From contig JAQGEQ010000305.1 in assembly GCA_034620365.1 (NCBI GenBank), positions 248,001-312,000 on the forward strand: a DNA stretch of 64,000 nucleotides, given 5' to 3'. Positions 62,495 to 64,000 of this stretch are shown in pieces. The first letter of the stretch is position 1, and each line of letters opens with the position of its first letter. The notes beneath the pieces were generated by a model. It did no database searches and was not told the origin of the DNA. It saw nothing but the letters and a program-made list of their open reading frames with translations. The position numbers and the translations under genes are program-made. This stretch comes from Pegea sp. RAD2-039 (Eukaryota > Chordata > Thaliacea > Salpida > Salpidae).

Positions 62495-63419
62495 CTTTAT
62501 TTGAATTTGCATGTCATTTCGAAGAGAAAGGAATAAACGGAAGTCAACAAGCTTTAAGGTTTATTTTTGACTATCAACATTTTTATTGATGTGATTACTG
62601 CTGAGTAGCTTCATTTGATTCACCCCAGGAGAATTCTAGTTTTAATTCTACGATAAATTTAGATTTAATCGCAGGTAGCTATTAACAGTGCTTAGTACTT
62701 TGAAAGTTTTATTTTATACTTTAAAGGTTAGATAGCTTTAAATAAAGATTATTATACGATGAAGAGATTTCAATTTATAGTTTCTTTTAAGTTTTATCAA
62801 ATTAGAAGCTGTAAGAATGATTATTTGTAAGGATTTTTATATTATACTTTATATTTCTTTAGTTTGTAAAAATGTTTAAATAGTTAAGTAGAAATTTGAT
62901 GGTAATTATATAAATCAATAAGTTTCTTGTTTAAGTTTCTAAGTAGATACAACCATTTTTATATTTTACTATTTGATAGATAATAAAGAATTTTATATAA
63001 AATTTAAAAATATTTCTAAAAGATAAAATAAAAGAATAAATAATTTATCTTCTGTATGTTCATCTAATGATTAATTATAGATATCAGGCCTTTGTCAAAA
63101 ATTGAAACTTTTAAAATAGAAAGTGACAATAAATAAATCAAAATGATACAAGACAGAATTTTTAAGGGTATATAAAAATTATCAAAAAAGTATGTACTTA
63201 GATTATCAGCTTATATTGATGAAGAAACTTTAAATTGTAAATTTTGTAGCTTAAAGTAGAAACAAATTAGTTTAAATAATCGTTGATTTTTAGATTGATA
63301 AAATCAATAAGACTAAATTTTGCAGAAACGAAAGCAGATGCTACAGTGGTAAAAGAATTTTTGATAGTTGAAATGTTGATTCTAGATACCTTCAAGTAAA
63401 TTGAATTGTTGAAAAATTG

Positions 63420-63539
63420 ATGATGTTGAGACAAACAGATTATCGTTTAAAAAAAGTTCGGAAAAGTCAATGTAGTAACGCATCTGAGCGCATGCATATA
63501 CCAAAAGGGTTTTGTCGATTTATCTGTAACCAAAACAGG
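63420..63539 (+). CDS. Probable first coding exon of a gene running off the right edge
   Basis: An ATG (63420, with a second ATG directly after it) opens 40 codons ending at a strong donor (AACAGG then gtaagt at 63540). The peptide is basic with several Cys (RLKKVRKSQCSN, GFCRFICNQNR) and no signal peptide. It is more GC-rich than its flanks. Ignoring the donor, the frame stops about 25 codons later. The rest of the gene would lie beyond 64000, or in an exon I do not see between 63540 and 64000. No family recognised. Confidence 0.4.
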
Positions 63540-64000
63540 GTAAGTTTGAATTTAATAATTTTGTAGCTAGCTACACAATTTATTATAAAGAAATCTATTT
63601 AAAAAATGTTTGTAAAAACACCTGAGTTCTGTAAACGTTGTAGCTTGCTGAACAAAGTTTCTTGTTTGACTCTAGGATAATTTTTTATTTTAACAACTTA
63701 TTTTTCATCATATAGTTGAAACTTTATAGGATCTTTTTTATTTTATTTGAAACTGAATTTCATTTAAATAAAATTTAAACTTTTATAATATTTTAACATA
63801 TATAATCACAGCTAATCTCAATTAAATTTATCTGACTTGCTTCAATGTTTTAAAAAGGTTTGTATAACTTTTCAATTTTTCAAAAAGTTTGAAAGTATCT
63901 TCAGAAAAATCTTTTCAAAACTTATCTTAAAAAGAATAATAAAAAGCTATAAAAATTTTCCGATTCAAACGTAAGACGATTATTGTTCTTGTTTAATTTA
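63540..64000. other. Right-edge sequence, no exon seen
   Basis: AT-rich, presumably intron of the gene starting at 63420 if that exon is real. Confidence 0.4.

Larger units (their letters stand above)
59123..63419. other. Long spacer, candidate isolated exons only
   Basis: 4.3 kb of AT-rich sequence downstream of CRMP. Two short coding-like segments (62158-62244 plus, 62394-62494 minus) stand out by GC content and are listed separately. Nothing else is supported. Confidence 0.45.

Noticed and set aside
1-64000. CRISPR arrays, operons, bacterial-type promoters or riboswitches
   Set aside because: None seen, and none expected in a spliced animal nuclear sequence.

Overview
This window is a piece of an animal nuclear genome. 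It is very AT-rich, its genes are split by GT-AG introns (many only 45-65 bp, some several kb), and the genes it carries (a laminin alpha chain and a collapsin response mediator protein) are found only in animals. The standard genetic code fits every exon. I cannot assign a phylum: the laminin has the long LanA/alpha5-like layout found in many invertebrates. All exon models below are hand-read from splice sites, reading-frame phase and protein similarity, with no transcript support.

Layout. (1) 1-1485, minus strand: 3'-truncated gene for an unrecognised small protein. (2) 2511-3300, minus: decayed non-LTR retrotransposon reverse transcriptase. (3) 4830-7222, minus: small multi-spanning membrane protein resembling the MS4A/CD20 type. 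(4) 10862-41884, minus: one laminin alpha chain gene of 69 exons encoding about 3,700 residues (LN, LE repeats, L4b-like, LE, L4a, LE, coiled coil, LG1-LG5). It fills half of the window. (5) 43228-49412, plus: unrecognised 15-exon gene, divergent from laminin. (6) 49860-50135: tRNA-headed SINE. (7) 51767-53494, plus: CCDC34-like coiled-coil gene. (8) 54711-59122, plus: complete CRMP/DPYSL gene. (9) 59123-64000: mostly non-coding, with three candidate isolated exons.

The most interesting content is inside the laminin gene. A same-strand exon at 18538-19000, lying in the 4.5 kb intron that splits LG3, encodes an acidic/Thr-rich stalk, one transmembrane helix, a short cytoplasmic tail, a stop and poly(A) signals. 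Its two possible acceptors are in phase with upstream laminin exons, so it could make a membrane-anchored laminin alpha lacking LG4-LG5. Separately, two homologous exons in the L4b-like region (31735-31864 and 31050-31182) have the same phases (0 in, 1 out). They cannot be spliced together or both skipped without a frameshift, so they look like mutually exclusive exons. Neither isoform feature can be proven without RNA.

Three single-base frame breaks occur in A-runs of otherwise intact exons (36419-36421, 21219-21222, 49394-49399). They look more like homopolymer errors in the assembly than real mutations.
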